A stretch of 64,000 nucleotides of DNA from Dromiciops gliroides (taxonomy: Eukaryota > Chordata > Mammalia > Microbiotheria > Microbiotheriidae): assembly GCF_019393635.1 (NCBI RefSeq), contig NC_057864.1, positions 441,748,322-441,812,321 of the forward strand, given 5' to 3'. Below are positions 11,573-23,957 of this stretch, in pieces; within the stretch, counting starts at the first letter, position 1, and every line of letters starts with the position of its first letter. The notes beneath the pieces are model-generated. The model made no database searches. It had not been told where the DNA came from and saw nothing but the letters and a program-made list of their open reading frames with translations. A program made the translations under genes and the position numbers.

Positions 11573-11805
11573 AACAAAAATGGAGGGAGACATATGGACT
11601 GGGTGATAGCATAGTTAGGAAGATTAGGATCTGGCTAACTACATGAACCTGAAGACTATTTATTCATAGATAATTCTCAGTGTAAAAGGAGGTCTCTAGT
11701 AAAATACCACAGTTCTCTGTCTTCAGCCCTGATTTGTTTAGCATGTTTTGGATGAACATAACGATGGCATGCTAATCCAGTTTGCAGATGAAAAAGATGG
11801 AAGAG

Positions 11806-11940
11806 GGGCAGCTAGGTGGAGCAGTGGATAGAGCACCAGCCCTGAAGTCAGGAGGACCTGAGCTCAAATCCGGCCTCAGACACTTAATACTTACTAGCTG
11901 TGTGACCCTGGGCAAGTCACTTAACCCCAACTGCCTCGCC

Positions 11941-11975
<35 letters not shown>
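11806..11975 (+). mobile_element. tRNA-derived SINE with (AAAAG)n tail
   Basis: Full-length copy. Flanks repeat GAAAAAGATGGAA. Confidence 0.96.
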
Positions 11976-11984
<9 letters not shown>

Positions 11985-12274
11985 GATGGAATAAAATAGG
12001 ACTATAAGTAGTGCCATGATAGCAGTCTGCAAACATTTGAAGGATTATTATTTACAAGATAAGTCAGACTTGTTCTGCTTGGATCCAGAGGGCAAAACTA
12101 AGAGCAATGGGTAGAAATGATGAGGCAGATTCAGCTAAATATAAGGAAATTTTTCACAATACTTAGAGCTATCCCAAAATGGAATTGACTGCTTCTGTGG
12201 ATACTGAGCCCCCTGTGGCTAGAGGTCTTAAAACAGAAGCTATATGATCATTTATCAAGAATGTTACATAAAGG

Positions 12275-12720
12275 ATAATAATAGCTAACATTTATATAGT
12301 ACATATGATGCATCAGGCATTGTGCTAAATATTTTACAAATATTGTCTCATTTGATCCTCAAAACAACCCTGAGAGGTAGGTGCTATTATTATCCCCATT
12401 TTATGCATTAAGAAACTAGGGCAGGGCAGCTAGCTGGCACAGTGGATAGAGCACCAGCCCTGGAGTCAGGAGTACCTGAGTTCAAATCCAGCCTCAGACA
12501 CTTAACACTTACTAGCTGTCTGACCCTGGGCAAGTCACTTAACCCCAATTGCCTCACTAAAAAAAAAAAAAGAAAGAAAGAAAAAGAAACTAGGGCAAAC
12601 AACAGTTAAGTCACTTGCCTAGGGTCACACAGCTAGTAAGTGTTTTTGGCAGATTTTTGAACTCAGGTCTTCCTGACTCCAAGCTTGCTGCTTTTTGCAT
12701 TGTACTACCTAGCCACTATG
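12275..12720 (+). mobile_element. MIR-like SINE split by a younger SINE
   Basis: TAGCTAACATTTATATAGTAC..TTTGATCCTCAAAACAACCC and, beyond the insert, GTCACACAGCTAGTAAGTG. Confidence 0.85.
12424..12588 (+). mobile_element. tRNA-derived SINE
   Basis: Full-length copy inserted in the MIR. AAGAAACTAGGGCA is repeated on both sides. Confidence 0.96.
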
Positions 12721-13220
12721 GTTATAGTATGGCTAGATTGCAAAACCACTGAGATACTTTCCATCACTGAAATTCTCTGACTCCACTACAAAGGAATAAA
12801 CCCACAGTTATGTCACTGTTGCATTTTCTATCCGATATTCTGTCTAATCAGATGGTTACAACTTTCTTAATTTTACCTCACAGATAAGCCCAACACAGCT
12901 TTTCTGTAAGCTAACCCCAGAGATGGGCTAAACTATCTTTTTTTTAGTCCAGTTGACTTTATGCCATGCCGGCTTTCATCACATCACCATTTCAGGCATG
13001 CCCTGTTTCATCCCTTTAGTGCCCTGGGACCTCTCCTACCAATCTGGTCTGCATGCCATAGGCTTCATGACCAGCTGCTCACAGATGGCACAGGGAAGTA
13101 GCTACCATCTTTGTGCTTCAGACCCATCAGTTCCAGTAAGGCAATCAAAATTCAACCTGTTACTCATCTAATGGAATTGCAGAATCAGAGAATCTTGGAA
13201 TTAGAAAGGTTTTCAAAACT
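12721..13220. other. No feature recognised
   Basis: Unique sequence. A 72-codon open frame at 12953-13171 is not recognised. Confidence 0.4.
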
Positions 13221-13221
13221 C

Positions 13222-13472
13222 AGCTTTTATTGTTTTTCTGTCATGTCCAACTCTTCATGACCCCATTTGGGGTTTTCTTGGCAAAGATACTGGAGTGGTT
13301 TGCCATTTCCATCTGCAGCTCATTTGGCAGATGAGAAAACTGAGACAAATAGGGTTAAGTGACTCTTCCAGGGTCATACAGCTAGTAATGGTCTGAGACC
13401 AGATTTGAACTCACAAAGAGTCTTCTTGACTCCAGGCCTAACATTCTATCCACCGCATCACCTAAATGCCCA
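13222..13472 (-). mobile_element. SINE with RTE/BovB-type tail, near full length
   Basis: On the minus strand it has a tRNA-like head (GGGCATTTAGGTGATG), a core, then the tail CAAACCACTCCAGTATCTTT and CCCCAAATGGGGTCATGAAG, ending in GGACATGACAG. Confidence 0.85.
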
Positions 13473-13519
13473 AAAGGATATTTACTTCAAGAACAGTGAT
13501 ATGGAATTGTAAACATTTC

Positions 13520-13840
13520 TTCTGCTATCTCAGTCTCTAGGGGATTGTGAGACAGAGGAGATGCTGGCACAGGATCACCCAGAATAGTGTGCCCGCATCA
13601 AAGAAGGTGCTGTGCTCTGTGAGCAAAGCAGAATCACAGTAGTACAAAGGAAACATGAGATGCACAAATCTAGAGACATCTCCATCCCAAATGTTCAAAA
13701 AGACTATTTGTGCCTGACCTATGGTAGGGCCTTCTGAGCTTATGTCAGTCTGATCAGCCACAGTCAAACAAACAGTAACTTGACCCCAACACTGTGATGT
13801 CATTGGTCCTCTTTAAGCATGAAGAATGAACAACAATCCT
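13520..13840 (+). mobile_element. RTE/BovB-derived 3' end fragment
   Basis: CTGATCAGCCACAGTC..TAACTTGACCCCAACA..GATGTCATTGGTCCTC..AATGAACAACAA is the recurrent marsupial RTE tail. Confidence 0.65.
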
Positions 13841-14087
13841 AGGGGATTAGGCTCAAATGTTGACTCAGTTCCAACACAGCATTAGTCCCACCAAGTTCAT
13901 GTTCAGATGCAGTGTGACTGCTGGATGGGTGCTCATCTCTCAGCTTTCACTGGCATGACCAGTGGAAAAAGGTTGCTCCTTGCTCCTCAGGGCATTGATG
14001 ATGGGCTGGCTGCAAAGCCCATCTTGGACTCTGTACCCTCTGTTTGTATGTACCCCTTGAACTCAGAATATGGCAGAAGCTCTACTC

Positions 14088-14683
14088 TGTGAAGAATTAA
14101 TTGTGATTTGAGGTTTCTATGACCCCATCTTTGGCTAATATTAGAAGCCCTGAGGTGTGCCCCGGCCAGCGTGGCCACCTCCATGCCAGCATGGTGCTCC
14201 AACCACGGGCTATAGCCGTCGCAATGGCGCTGCAGCTCATGTCATCACCACGTGCCGACGCCTACGTGGGCCTGGCCAAATTATGATGACTGGAAGCCCA
14301 GTGAGGGCAGTCATGTGACTGTCAAACAGGGCTGCCAGCCAATTAGCTTGGGGCTGTGTGCAGATGGCCTGGGGTTTTCTGGGAAGGAGAAGGGAGGAGA
14401 TTCTCCATTCGAGAGTGTGAGAGTGAGAGAGATGGGGTACAGCCATTTTGTTCTTTGGGAACAGCTGAGTCTGGTTGGTGTGATTCCAGGTCATATTATT
14501 TCCCTTCCCCTATTCCCTTTTTCCCTTGTCCCTAGTTCTATTAATCCTACTTGTGTTTTAGAGTCATTCCTATTAATAAACCCTGTTTTGTTTTTTTGAA
14601 AGAGGTTGTTAATCTCCTTACTTACCCCAACATCGTGGTGAGCTGCATAACTAACACTCCCCACTTAAAATTTGGCCCTTACA
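14088..14683 (+). mobile_element. Solitary LTR of an endogenous retrovirus (family B)
   Basis: A 596-bp unit starting TGTGAAG and ending GGCCCTTACA, flanked by a perfect 4-bp duplication ACTC. AATAAA precedes the last ~110 bp. No internal retroviral sequence adjoins it. A 4-bp duplication fits a gamma/ERV1-type integrase. Confidence 0.85.
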
Positions 14684-15190
14684 ACTCCCTACATCCAGTA
14701 CAAAAAAGAACAAGCAAAAAGGCCAAGTGCTGAGGACTGTTTTTTGGCACCATATGGCTTCAGAGGGGGAACGTCCTAAGGCCTCTCCCCTTATAGCATG
14801 ATCTCTGATGAGAAACTATGAGTAAAAAGGTCACTAACATCATCCATGAGCAACTGAGGTAGCCTTTCCACATTCCTTCAAAGCCAATCAAAGTGCCTTC
14901 TCTTCATCAATTAGTCAGCTACTTGGAATCAATTCTAGAATTTTTATGTGTGCTCCACAGTCTCTCTAAGGCATTTCCCTTAGAAGACATCATCATAATT
15001 CTAGAAGCAAGCTCTCTAGCATCCTTCATGTGAAGATGTTGCATCAGTCAAGAAAGCTGATGGAGTCTGCCTATGTGCCAGACCACCATTACCTTGGTGT
15101 GGAGGAGAGCATTTTAGTTGCTCAGTGGCAAAAATGGAATGTTGAGTTTGAGGAATGAAAAACAAAGTTTGTGAATTGGAGTACTGTGAA
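14684..15190. other. No feature recognised
   Basis: Unique sequence; nothing supported. Confidence 0.4.
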
Positions 15191-15194
15191 AAAA

Positions 15195-15500
15195 GCCTAG
15201 AAAGTTCAATAAGATTTAGATTGTCAAAGATATTGAATGGCAGGCTAAACAGTTTGTATTCTAGAAAAATTGGTGCGACACTGAAGGTTTTTCAGGAGGA
15301 GAGTAACATGATCATAATGTGCCTTAGAAAGATTACTTTGGCAACTGTTTGGAGTATGTACTAGAGGTAGTCAAAATTGGAAGTAGGCAAACCAATTAGA
15401 AGACTATTGTAATAGTTGAGGGGGAAATGATCAGATCCTAACCTAGAATGGTAGCCAAATGTATGGAGAAAAGGGGATAGATATGAGAGTTCAAATAAAA
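15195..15500 (+). mobile_element. L2 internal fragment
   Basis: GAAGGTTTTTCAGGAGGAG..AGAAAGATTACTTTGGCAAC..ATTAGAAGACTATTGTAATAG matches the LINE-2 consensus order. Confidence 0.8.
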
Positions 15501-15726
15501 GTAGAACTGATTGTGCATGGAAGGGGGTAAGGGAAAGGGAAAATTAAGTGATGATTCTGAAGCTTAGAACACATTATACTGAAAAGATAGTGCTATCCTT
15601 TGAAGAAATGGGAGTTTGGAAGATGGATAAATGATGGAGGAATGGGAAACAATGTGATCCATTTGGGATACATTTGAGAATGAAATCCTAATGGGACATC
15701 TATCTTAAAGCCCCCTTTTTTGTTTT

Positions 15727-16540
15727 TTGTTTTGTTGTTTAAATTATAAAAGTATTTTATTATTTTCCAGTTACATGTAAAGATAGTTTTCAATGTATTT
15801 TTTTCATAAGATTTTTAGTTCCAATTTTTTCTCTCTTCTTCCCTCCCTCCCTTCCCAAGACAGAAAGCAATCTGATATAGGTTATATGAGTACAATCACA
15901 TTAAACATATTTCTGCATTGTTCATGTTGTGAAAGAATCAGAACAAAAGGGAAAAACCTCAAAAAAGAAAAAACAACAACAACAAAAAGCAGAAACAGTA
16001 TGGTTCAATCTGCATTCAGAATCCACAGTTCTTTTTTCTGGATGTGGAGAACATTTTCCATCATGAGTTTTTTGAAATTGTCTTGGATCGTTGTATTGCT
16101 GAGAAGAGCTAAGTCTATCACAGTTGATCATCACATAATGTTGCTGTTACTGTGTACAATGTTCTTCTGGTTTTAAGTCTTTTCAGGTTTTTCTGAAATC
16201 TTCCTGCTGATCATTTCTTACAGCACAATAGTATTTCATTACATTCATATACCACAACTTGTTCAGCCATTCCCCAATTGATGGGCATTCCCTGGATTTC
16301 CAATTCTTTGCCACCACAAAGAGAGCTGCTAGAAATATTTTTGTACCTGTGGGTCCTTTTCCCTTTTCTATGATTTCTTTGGGATATCACCTAGTAGTGG
16401 TATTACTGGGTCAAAGGGTATGCACAGTCCCATAGCCCTTTGGGCATAGTTCCAAATTGCTCTCCAGAATGATTGGATCAGTTCACAACTCCACCAACAA
16501 TGCATTAGCATTCCAATTCTAAAAACCCATTTTTTAAAAG
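15727..16540 (-). mobile_element. L1 3' end (ORF2 end and 3' UTR), antisense
   Basis: Includes CAGCCATTCCCCAATTGATG and GGTATTACTGGGTCAAAGGG, the reverse of the L1 ORF2 C-terminal region, plus the 3' UTR with a poly-A start at about 15720. Confidence 0.9.
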
Positions 16541-16549
16541 TTAGTATGG

Positions 16550-16920
16550 TTTGACCTGTTTTTGATGAAGCTATATCTTTGCTCACTTCTCTTTAATAGA
16601 TGTTAACTATCCTCTATAATAATATGTCCTAGTATTTTTCCAGAAATTGAAGTAACATTCATTGGTCTATAGTTTGTAATCTCCACTTCATTTTCTTGAA
16701 AACTGGAACAAAAGTAATTTACCTTCTTCCAAGTTCTATGGTATCTCTCTTACTCTCCATGGTTTTATCAAACATCATTGCCAGTGACTCAGCAAGCCAT
16801 CATTTTGCAACATTCTAGGATGTAGTTAGTCTGGACAGGGTAACTTGAATTCATGAAAGACAGCTAGACTCTTTCATACTATTGGCTCACTTTACCTGAG
16901 TTTCAATTTCCTATTGGCCA
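16550..16920 (-). mobile_element. CR1/L3-type LINE reverse-transcriptase fragment, antisense
   Basis: On the minus strand it reads TNYRPMNVTSISGKIL, the N-Y-R-P-x-x-x-T-S-x-x-G-K block of non-LTR reverse transcriptases. Confidence 0.65.
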
Positions 16921-17046
16921 TTTTTCTGTCCTTGCCAGAACAACAACAAAAAAATGCCCTTCAGTAGAAAAAAAAATCAAAATAAAAGTTTCCATCTACT
17001 ATGAGCAATGTCCATACCCCTTCTTTGATTCATGTCTTACATGACA

Positions 17047-17049
<3 letters not shown>

Positions 17050-17077
<28 letters not shown>

Positions 17078-17215
17078 AGTGAGGCAATTGGGGTTAAGTG
17101 ACTTGCCCAGGGTCACACAGCTAGTAAGTGTTAAGTGTCTGAGGCCGGATTTGAACTCAGGTACTCCTGACTCCAGGGCCGGTGCTCTATCCACTGCGCC
17201 ACCTAGCCACCCCCA
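17050..17215 (-). mobile_element. tRNA-derived SINE
   Basis: Poly-T start and head at right. CATACTTTTTT is repeated on both sides. Confidence 0.96.
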
Positions 17216-17417
17216 TACTTTTTTTAAAAACCCACAAAAACCCTTTTGTTGTCATCATTCCTTATCAGGCTTAGTGTGTTCTGAGCTTAAGCATTCCTAA
17301 TGTTAGTCTTACAGAACTTTAGCACCACATTTTTGCATTAATCCTGTTACCTGCCCTTATTTTCATTTTCTATGCATGTCTTTTAAAAATCTAATTTCAT
17401 AAATTAGTTTCCAGTGT

Positions 17418-18245
17418 ATTAATCAATCAATGAAGCACCCACTTTGTGGCAAATACTGTTCCAAGGTTTGAATCTTTCCATCCTTCAGTCAGCTGCCATA
17501 ATGATCTTCTGCCCAGGGCTGACCATGTCACCCTTGCCACAAGCCCACCCTCCCACCCCCATTCAATAAAGTCCAGTGGCTTTCTTTTATCTCCAGGATC
17601 AAATATAAAAGTCTCTTTTTACTTTTTAAAGCCCTTCTTAACCTGAATCCTTATGTTTTCAAGTCTTCTTACTCCCTTTTCCCCTACCCTGCCCATACCT
17701 TATACTCTGCCATCCAGCATCTTGAATAAGACCTTCCATTTCTTGACTCAAAGCATTTTCTGTGGCTATTCCCCCAGCTCTGGAATTCTGTCCCCCCTCA
17801 TTTCTGCCTTCTGGTTTTCTTGACTTCCTTCAAGTCCTATTAAAAATCCAGCTATCAGGGCAGCTAGGTGGCACAGTGGATAATGCACCAGCCTTGGATT
17901 CAGGAGGACCTGAGTTCAAATCCAGCCTCAGACACTTGACACTTACTAGCTGTGTGACCCTGGGCAAGTCACTTAACCCTGATTGCCCTGCCCCCCTCAA
18001 AAAATCTCACCATCTACAAGAAACCTTTCCCAAATTCCTTTAATGATAGTGACTTTCCTCTATCAGTTATCTAAACTTTATGCTGTTATATGTCTTGTTA
18101 GCACATGGTAGTTTGCAAATGGTCTCTCCATTAGATTGTGAGCTTCTTAAAGGCCAAGATGGTCCTTTGCCTTCTTGTATCCCTAGTACTCAGTGCAGTG
18201 CCTGGAATACGTCACCACTTATGGACCATATCTCACTGGACTCCC
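17418..18245 (+). mobile_element. L2 3' half, interrupted by a SINE
   Basis: CCAGTGGCTTTC..ATCTCCAGGATCAAATATAAA..TTAGATTGTGAGCTTCTTAAAGG..GTGCCTGG is the LINE-2 3' order. Confidence 0.8.
17857..18001 (+). mobile_element. tRNA-derived SINE
   Basis: Full-length copy inside the L2 fragment. Confidence 0.95.
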
Positions 18246-18349
18246 TCTATGACCCCTGATGGTGATGGGGCTCAAAGAAGACACATGTATCATCTCCTCA
18301 TATTTGAATATAAGCAGTTTATCATTGTTTAGACCTTTATTGTTGTTAA

Positions 18350-19345
18350 TTCATGTTTACTGTTTTATGTCTCTCTTCACTCCTGCATTTGAATCTCAAA
18401 GTTTCTTTGCAGCTCTGCTCTATTCATCAGGAATGCTTGGAAGTCCTTTATTTCATTAAAGGTCTAATTTTTACCCAGTGGCATTATACTGAAGCCTGTT
18501 TGTCTTGGTCAGTTATTTTATTTTTTTTTTTTTGGTGAGGCAATTGGGGTTAAGTGACCTGCCCAGGGTCACACAGCTAGTAAGTGTCAAGTGTCTGAGG
18601 CCAGATTTGAACTCAGGTCCTCCTAAATCCAGGGCTGGTGCCCTATCCACTGTGCCACCTAGCTGCCCCCAGTCAGTTATTTTTAATTGTAAGCCCATAT
18701 CCTTTGCCTTTTGGATTGTCATATTCAGTGGTCTCTGCTGCTTTATAGTGGTGACTGCTAAATCGTTTGTGATTCTGACTGTAGCTCTTCAGAACTAGAA
18801 TTTTTTTCCTTCTGGCTTCTTACCACATTTTTCCTTTGACCTAGAAGCTCTGGATTTTGGCTGCGATGTTCCTGGAAGTTTTCACTTTGGGGTGTCTTTC
18901 AGAAGGTGACCTATGTAATCTATCTCAATTCTGTCCTCTGGTTATAAGAAATCTGGGCAATTTTCTTTTAAGATGTCTTGAAACAGGATGCCTGGAATCT
19001 TTTATTGGTCATGGTTTTCAGATTCCAGTGATTCTTTATTTTCTTAATCTGTTTTCTAGGTCAATTGTTTTTTTTATGAGATACATAGCATTTTTTTCTA
19101 TTTTTTTTTCAGCCTTTTGACTTTGCTTTAATATTGCCTGATGTCTCCTGAGTCACTGGTTTCTATTTGATTCATTGCAATTTTTAGAGAGTTTATTTCT
19201 TGGGCAAGGTTTTGTACCTCTTATGCCAAATTGTTAATCCCCTTTCTATTTTTTCCCATTCAATCTGTTCCCATCTTATCCTAGATATACCAATTTTGTT
19301 TCTGCAAAACCTTTTCAGTTTCATTTAATAAAAATTACCTTTTTT
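18350..19345 (-). mobile_element. L1 ORF1 region, antisense, split by a SINE
   Basis: Reverse of the ORF1 segment seen on + at 20340-20760. CTCTATTCATCAGGAATGC and GGTGTCTTTCAGAAGGTGAC mark homologous points. Confidence 0.75.
18520..18669 (-). mobile_element. tRNA-derived SINE
   Basis: Flanked by CAGTTATTTT repeated on both sides. Confidence 0.96.
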
Positions 19346-20155
19346 ATTTTTTGTAATTGTCCCTATGCTTTGTTTCATTAATCATACATCTCCTACCCAC
19401 AGCTATGAAAGACAAATGATCTAGACCCTTGCTGGTAGCTGTGATGTGGCAGTAATAGCTTCATGAGCTTTCAACCCAAAGATGATAAGGGGATCAGGCA
19501 ACTGATCAGAAAGCAAAGATAGGGGATATTTTGCTGGCACTGGGGGCAGGACTTGATACCGTTTGGCAACTCTGTTGCCTGTATACAATTATGGACAACA
19601 ATTCCAGGACAGAGAGGAATGCTTGTGTTCACTCACAAGGGAGCAGGGGCCCTTGCTACAGTTTCAAAGCAGAGAGGAATACTAGGACTTGTGGCCTCAG
19701 GAAAACAGGGGAGGTCATGGTTCCAGGACTAAGAGGAACTCTAGTTCTTGTGGCAGGATGGGATCATGGGTCCTTCCTGGGTAAAGAACAGAGTGTAGAC
19801 CAAGAAAACAGTGACCATACCTCTCCCCAGATCATACCACCTTGGAAGTACCAAAAAGTTGCAGACTCCCAGAACTAGCTCTGAAAATAGTGGCACAAAA
19901 AAGGCTGAAGCTTGGGACAGTGCCTCTCCACCTCCAGTTAAACAGAGTCCAAATTTAACATAAAGTTCAAAGTCAAGAAAGAGGCTGGGAAAATGAGCAA
20001 ACAACAAAAAAAGAGTTGACTTTCTACTATAGTAGAAATGAAGACCATGACACAAATATAGAAGATGACAACAGTGTGAAAACAGCTACATGGAAAGGCT
20101 CAAAGAAAAATGCTAATTGGACACAAACCTAAGAAAGAGATAAGAGTAGTAAAGG

Positions 20156-20325
20156 AGGGGCAGCTAGGTGGTGCACTGGATAGAGCACCAACCTTGGAGT
20201 CAGGAGGACCTGAGTTCAAATCCATCCTCAGACACTTGACACTTAACTAGCTGTGTGACCCTGGGCAAGTCACTTAACCCCAATTGCCTCACTGAAAAAA
20301 TAGAAAAGAAAGAAAGAAATTATAA
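20156..20325 (+). mobile_element. tRNA-derived SINE inside L1
   Basis: Full-length copy with an A-rich AAAGAAAG tail. Confidence 0.95.
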
Positions 20326-21620
20326 AAGAAAATTGCTCTAATATCTTAGATCTAGAGGATCAAATAGAAATTGAAGGAATCCACCAATCACCTCCTGAAA
20401 AGGACCCCAAAATGAAAACTCTCAGTAATATTATAGTCAAATTCAAGAGCTCCAAGGTCAAAGAGGAAATATTACAAGTAGCCAGAAAGAATATGGTAGA
20501 GTCACAATCAGGATCGAATAATATTTAGCAGTTTCCACATTAGAGGAGTGAAAGGCTTGAAACAGACTATTCTGGAAGGCAAAGAGGCTAGGATTACAAC
20601 CAAGAATCACTTACCCAGAAAAACACTGAGCATAATACTTCAGGAGAAAAAATTGATATTTAATGAAATAGAGGACTTTCAATCACTCCTTATGAAAAGA
20701 CCAGAGCTAAATAGAAAATCTGACATTCAAACACAAGACTCAAGAGAAGCATAAAAAGGAAAACATGAAAGAGAAATCATAAAGGACTCAATATGATTAT
20801 GTCATTTGCATTCCTATATTGGAATATGATACTTGTACCTTCTAAGAACTTTATCATTATTAGAGTAGTTAGAAGGAGTCTACATAGAGGGCAAAAATAT
20901 GAGTCAATTATTTTGGGATGGTCTCAAAAAAAAATGAAGTTCTAAGAAAAAGGGATGCATTGGGAGAGAAGGGGAGAGGGAGAGGAAGAATGGGAATATC
21001 TTTCTCACGTAAAAGAAGTGCATAAAAAAGCACTTTTATAGTGGAAGGGAAAATAGGGGGTGGAAGGCAACAAGAATCTTACTCTCATCAGAATTGGTTC
21101 AAAGAGAGAAGAATATATACAGATATATGTATATGAAAACACACACACTCAGTTGGGTATAGAAATCTAACTTACCCAAAAGGGAAGTAGGAGGGGAAGA
21201 GGATGAGAGAAAAGGAGGAAGTGATAAACAGGTGGATGGATTAAGGGGGACAGTAGTCAGAAGCATAACAGACTTTTTTAGGAGCAATAGGGGAAAATGA
21301 GAGAATGACAAAGAGAAGGAAATAGGATGGAGGGAAATACACAGTTAGTAATCATAACTGTGAATGGAGTGAACTCACCCATAAAATAGAAGCAGATAGA
21401 ATGGTTTAGAAACCAGGATCCAACAATATGTAGTTTACATGGGACAAACTTGAAACAGATATATAGTTAAACTAAGGAGATGAAACAGAATTTATTATGA
21501 TTCAGCTGAAGTAAAGAAGGTGGGGTACCAATCATGATCTCAGACAAAACAAAAGCAAAAAGAGACCTAATTAAAAGAGATAATCAGAGAAACTACATTT
21601 TGCTCAAAAAGGTACTAGAA

Positions 21621-21704
21621 TACGGCCTCAGACACTTAACACTTACTAGCTGTGTGACTCTGGGCAAGTCACTTAACCCCAATTGCCCCGCAAAAAAAAA
21701 AAAA
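21621..21704 (+). mobile_element. tRNA-derived SINE, 5'-truncated
   Basis: Begins at CGGCCTCAGACACTTAAC. AAAAGGTACTAGA is repeated on both sides. Confidence 0.93.
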
Positions 21705-22819
21705 AGGTACTAGAGACAATGGAATAATATTTTTTGAATTACAGCAAATTCTCTGATAAAGGCTTCATTTCTCAAATATATACAGAACTGAGTTAAATTT
21801 ATAAAAGTAAGACCCATTCCCTAATTGATAAATGGTCAAAAGATATGAATAGACAGTATTCAGAAGAAGAAATCAAAGTTATCTATAGTCATATGAAAAA
21901 TGCTCTAAATCACTATTGATTAAAGAAATGCAAATTAAAGTAACTCTGTGGTATCACCTCATATCTATCATATTGGCTAACATGAGAGAAAAGGAAAAGG
22001 ACAAATGTCGGAGGGATGTGGTAAAACTCAGACACTAATACACTGTTGGTGGAGTTGTGAACTGGTACAACTATTCTGGAAAACAACTAGGAACTATGTC
22101 TAAAGGGCTATCAAACTGTGTATACTCTTTGACTCAGCAATACCATTACTATGTCTGTTTCCCAAACAGATCAAATAAAAGAGGAAAGCATCTATTTGTA
22201 TAAAAATATTGATAGCACCTCTTTTTGTGGTAGTAAAGAATTGGAAATTGAGAGGATGCCCATCAATTGGGGAATGACTGAACAAATTGTGGTCTGTGAT
22301 TGTGATGGAATATTATTCTGCAATATTATTCTAACAAGAGGGATGATTTCAGAAAAACCTGGGAAGACTTACATGAACTGGTACAAAGTGAAGTAAACAG
22401 AACCAGATCATTGTATATAATAACAGCAATATTGTAAACATAATCAACTGTGAAAGACTTAGCTACTCTAATCAATACAATGATTCAAGACAATTACAAA
22501 GGAATGAAGATGAAAAATGTTATCCATCTACAGAGAACTGATAAACTCTGAGTACAAACTAAAGTATAATTTTCTCACTTTCTATATTTTCTTGGGGGGG
22601 GAGGGTTGTGATATGGCTAATATGTAAATATGTTTTGCACTATTTTACATGTATAATTGACATAATGTTCCTTGCCTTCTCAGTGGATGGGGTAGAAGCT
22701 AGAGGAAGGGAAAGAATTTGGAACTCAAAATTTTACAAAAGAATGATAAAAATAAATATGTATTCATATATGTTTTTTCACAAAAGAAAGATATATGATC
22801 TGCTTCTCTTCTAATTCCT

Positions 22820-23905
22820 TTATGATATGATCCTTAATATTAAGATCACATATCCATGTAGAATTTATTATGGAATAAAACATAAGATTGTGGTCTATGC
22901 ATGCTTTCCAATTTTTCCAGCATTTTTAATTAACTAGGGAGTTATTTTCTAAGTAATTTATGTTTTCCACTTTACAGAACACTGGTTTATTGCAGTTCAT
23001 TGTTGCTGATCCTTCCTTCTCAGTCTTTTTCCATTGTGCTACTTCTCTGGTTTTTTTTTAATTACTCCCAAATTGTTTTTATTACTGCTGTTTTATAATA
23101 AAGTTTGAGGTATAGAAGTGCTATTCCTCTTTATCTCTATCTTTCCCCATAATTTCCTTTGGCATTCTAAATCTTTCTTTTTCCAAGTAATTTTCTCATT
23201 ATTTTATTGAGTTCTGTAAAGTATCCCTCTGATAGGTTGATCAGTTATAGAATAAAAACTGTAAATTAAACTTTAGTAGTATTGTCATTTCTATTATATT
23301 GGCACAGTCTAGACATGAGCACTGAATATTCCTCCAGCTATTGAAGTTTTTCTTTATTTCTTTAAGGAGCACTTTGTAATTGAATCTATACAAATATTTT
23401 CTGTGCTTTGATAGATTGATCTCCAATGGTTTTATTAATTTTGTAGTTATTTTGAATGGAATTACCCTTTCTGTTACTTCCTCTTGAATTATTTTGCTTT
23501 TATACAGAAATGGTACTGATTTTTGTGCTCCCAGTTTTCCTAGGTTCTAATCATTCTTTTTATTTCTTCTAGGTTTCTTACAATGCCACCTTGTTTGTTT
23601 GCTCTATTGTCAATTTGATTCTTCTTTTAGGTTGGATTGACTAAAAGTATGTCAGTATTGCCAGTCTTTTTTTAATGAACCAGATTTTAGTTTTATGTAT
23701 TATTCTTATAGCCTTTTTTCTCCTCTTATTTTTAATACCTCCTCTTTGTGCTTATGTTGGGCTTATTTATTTGTTGGCTTTCTAATTTTCAAATGCTTAT
23801 TCAGTCCTTTTCTCTTTTTAAATTATGTTTGTTGTGTTTTGCCTATAAATGATATATTTAATATTTCCACCATTTTGTGCATATTTACAATATCTTTGTG
23901 CCCTA
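22820..23905 (-). mobile_element. Old L1-like ORF2 sequence, antisense, AT-rich
   Basis: GCACTGAATATTCCTCCAGC and TAGTTATTTTGAATGGAATT have the order of L1 ORF2 read in reverse. It is heavily decayed. Confidence 0.55.
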
Positions 23906-23957
23906 ATTCATGATCAATTTTTATAAAAATTTCACATGGTACTAAGAAATCCATATC

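Larger units (their letters stand above)
10985..12255 (+). mobile_element. CR1/L3-type LINE fragment, interrupted by two SINEs
   Basis: Translation gives HLDFHKAFNKVPLDIL, the reverse-transcriptase D-F-x-K-A-F-D-x-V-P block of CR1/L3 LINEs. The last 200 bp (GGCAAAACTAAGAGCAATGG..CCCAAAATGGAATTG) match the L3 3' end. It is decayed, with frames broken many times. Confidence 0.75.
19400..22775 (+). mobile_element. L1 element: 5' UTR, ORF1, start and end of ORF2, 3' UTR; internally deleted
   Basis: ORF1 RNA-binding block at 20340-20750 (ITTKNHLPRKTLSIILQ). The ORF1-ORF2 spacer spans 20760-21340. The ORF2 endonuclease start near 21340 then jumps at about 21720 to the ORF2 end (AAATGCAAATTAAAG..TTGGTGGAGTTGTGAACTG) and the 3' UTR. 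Most of the reverse transcriptase is absent and the reading frames are broken. Confidence 0.85.

Noticed and set aside
14237-14599. Opposed 85- and 115-codon frames
   Set aside because: Both lie inside a solitary LTR, and no coding function is expected there.
17001-17300. Recurrent peptide [19 protein letters not shown] in many open frames across the window
   Set aside because: It is the antisense translation of the abundant tRNA-derived SINE, not a protein family. The sense counterpart ([12 protein letters not shown]) is the same artefact.
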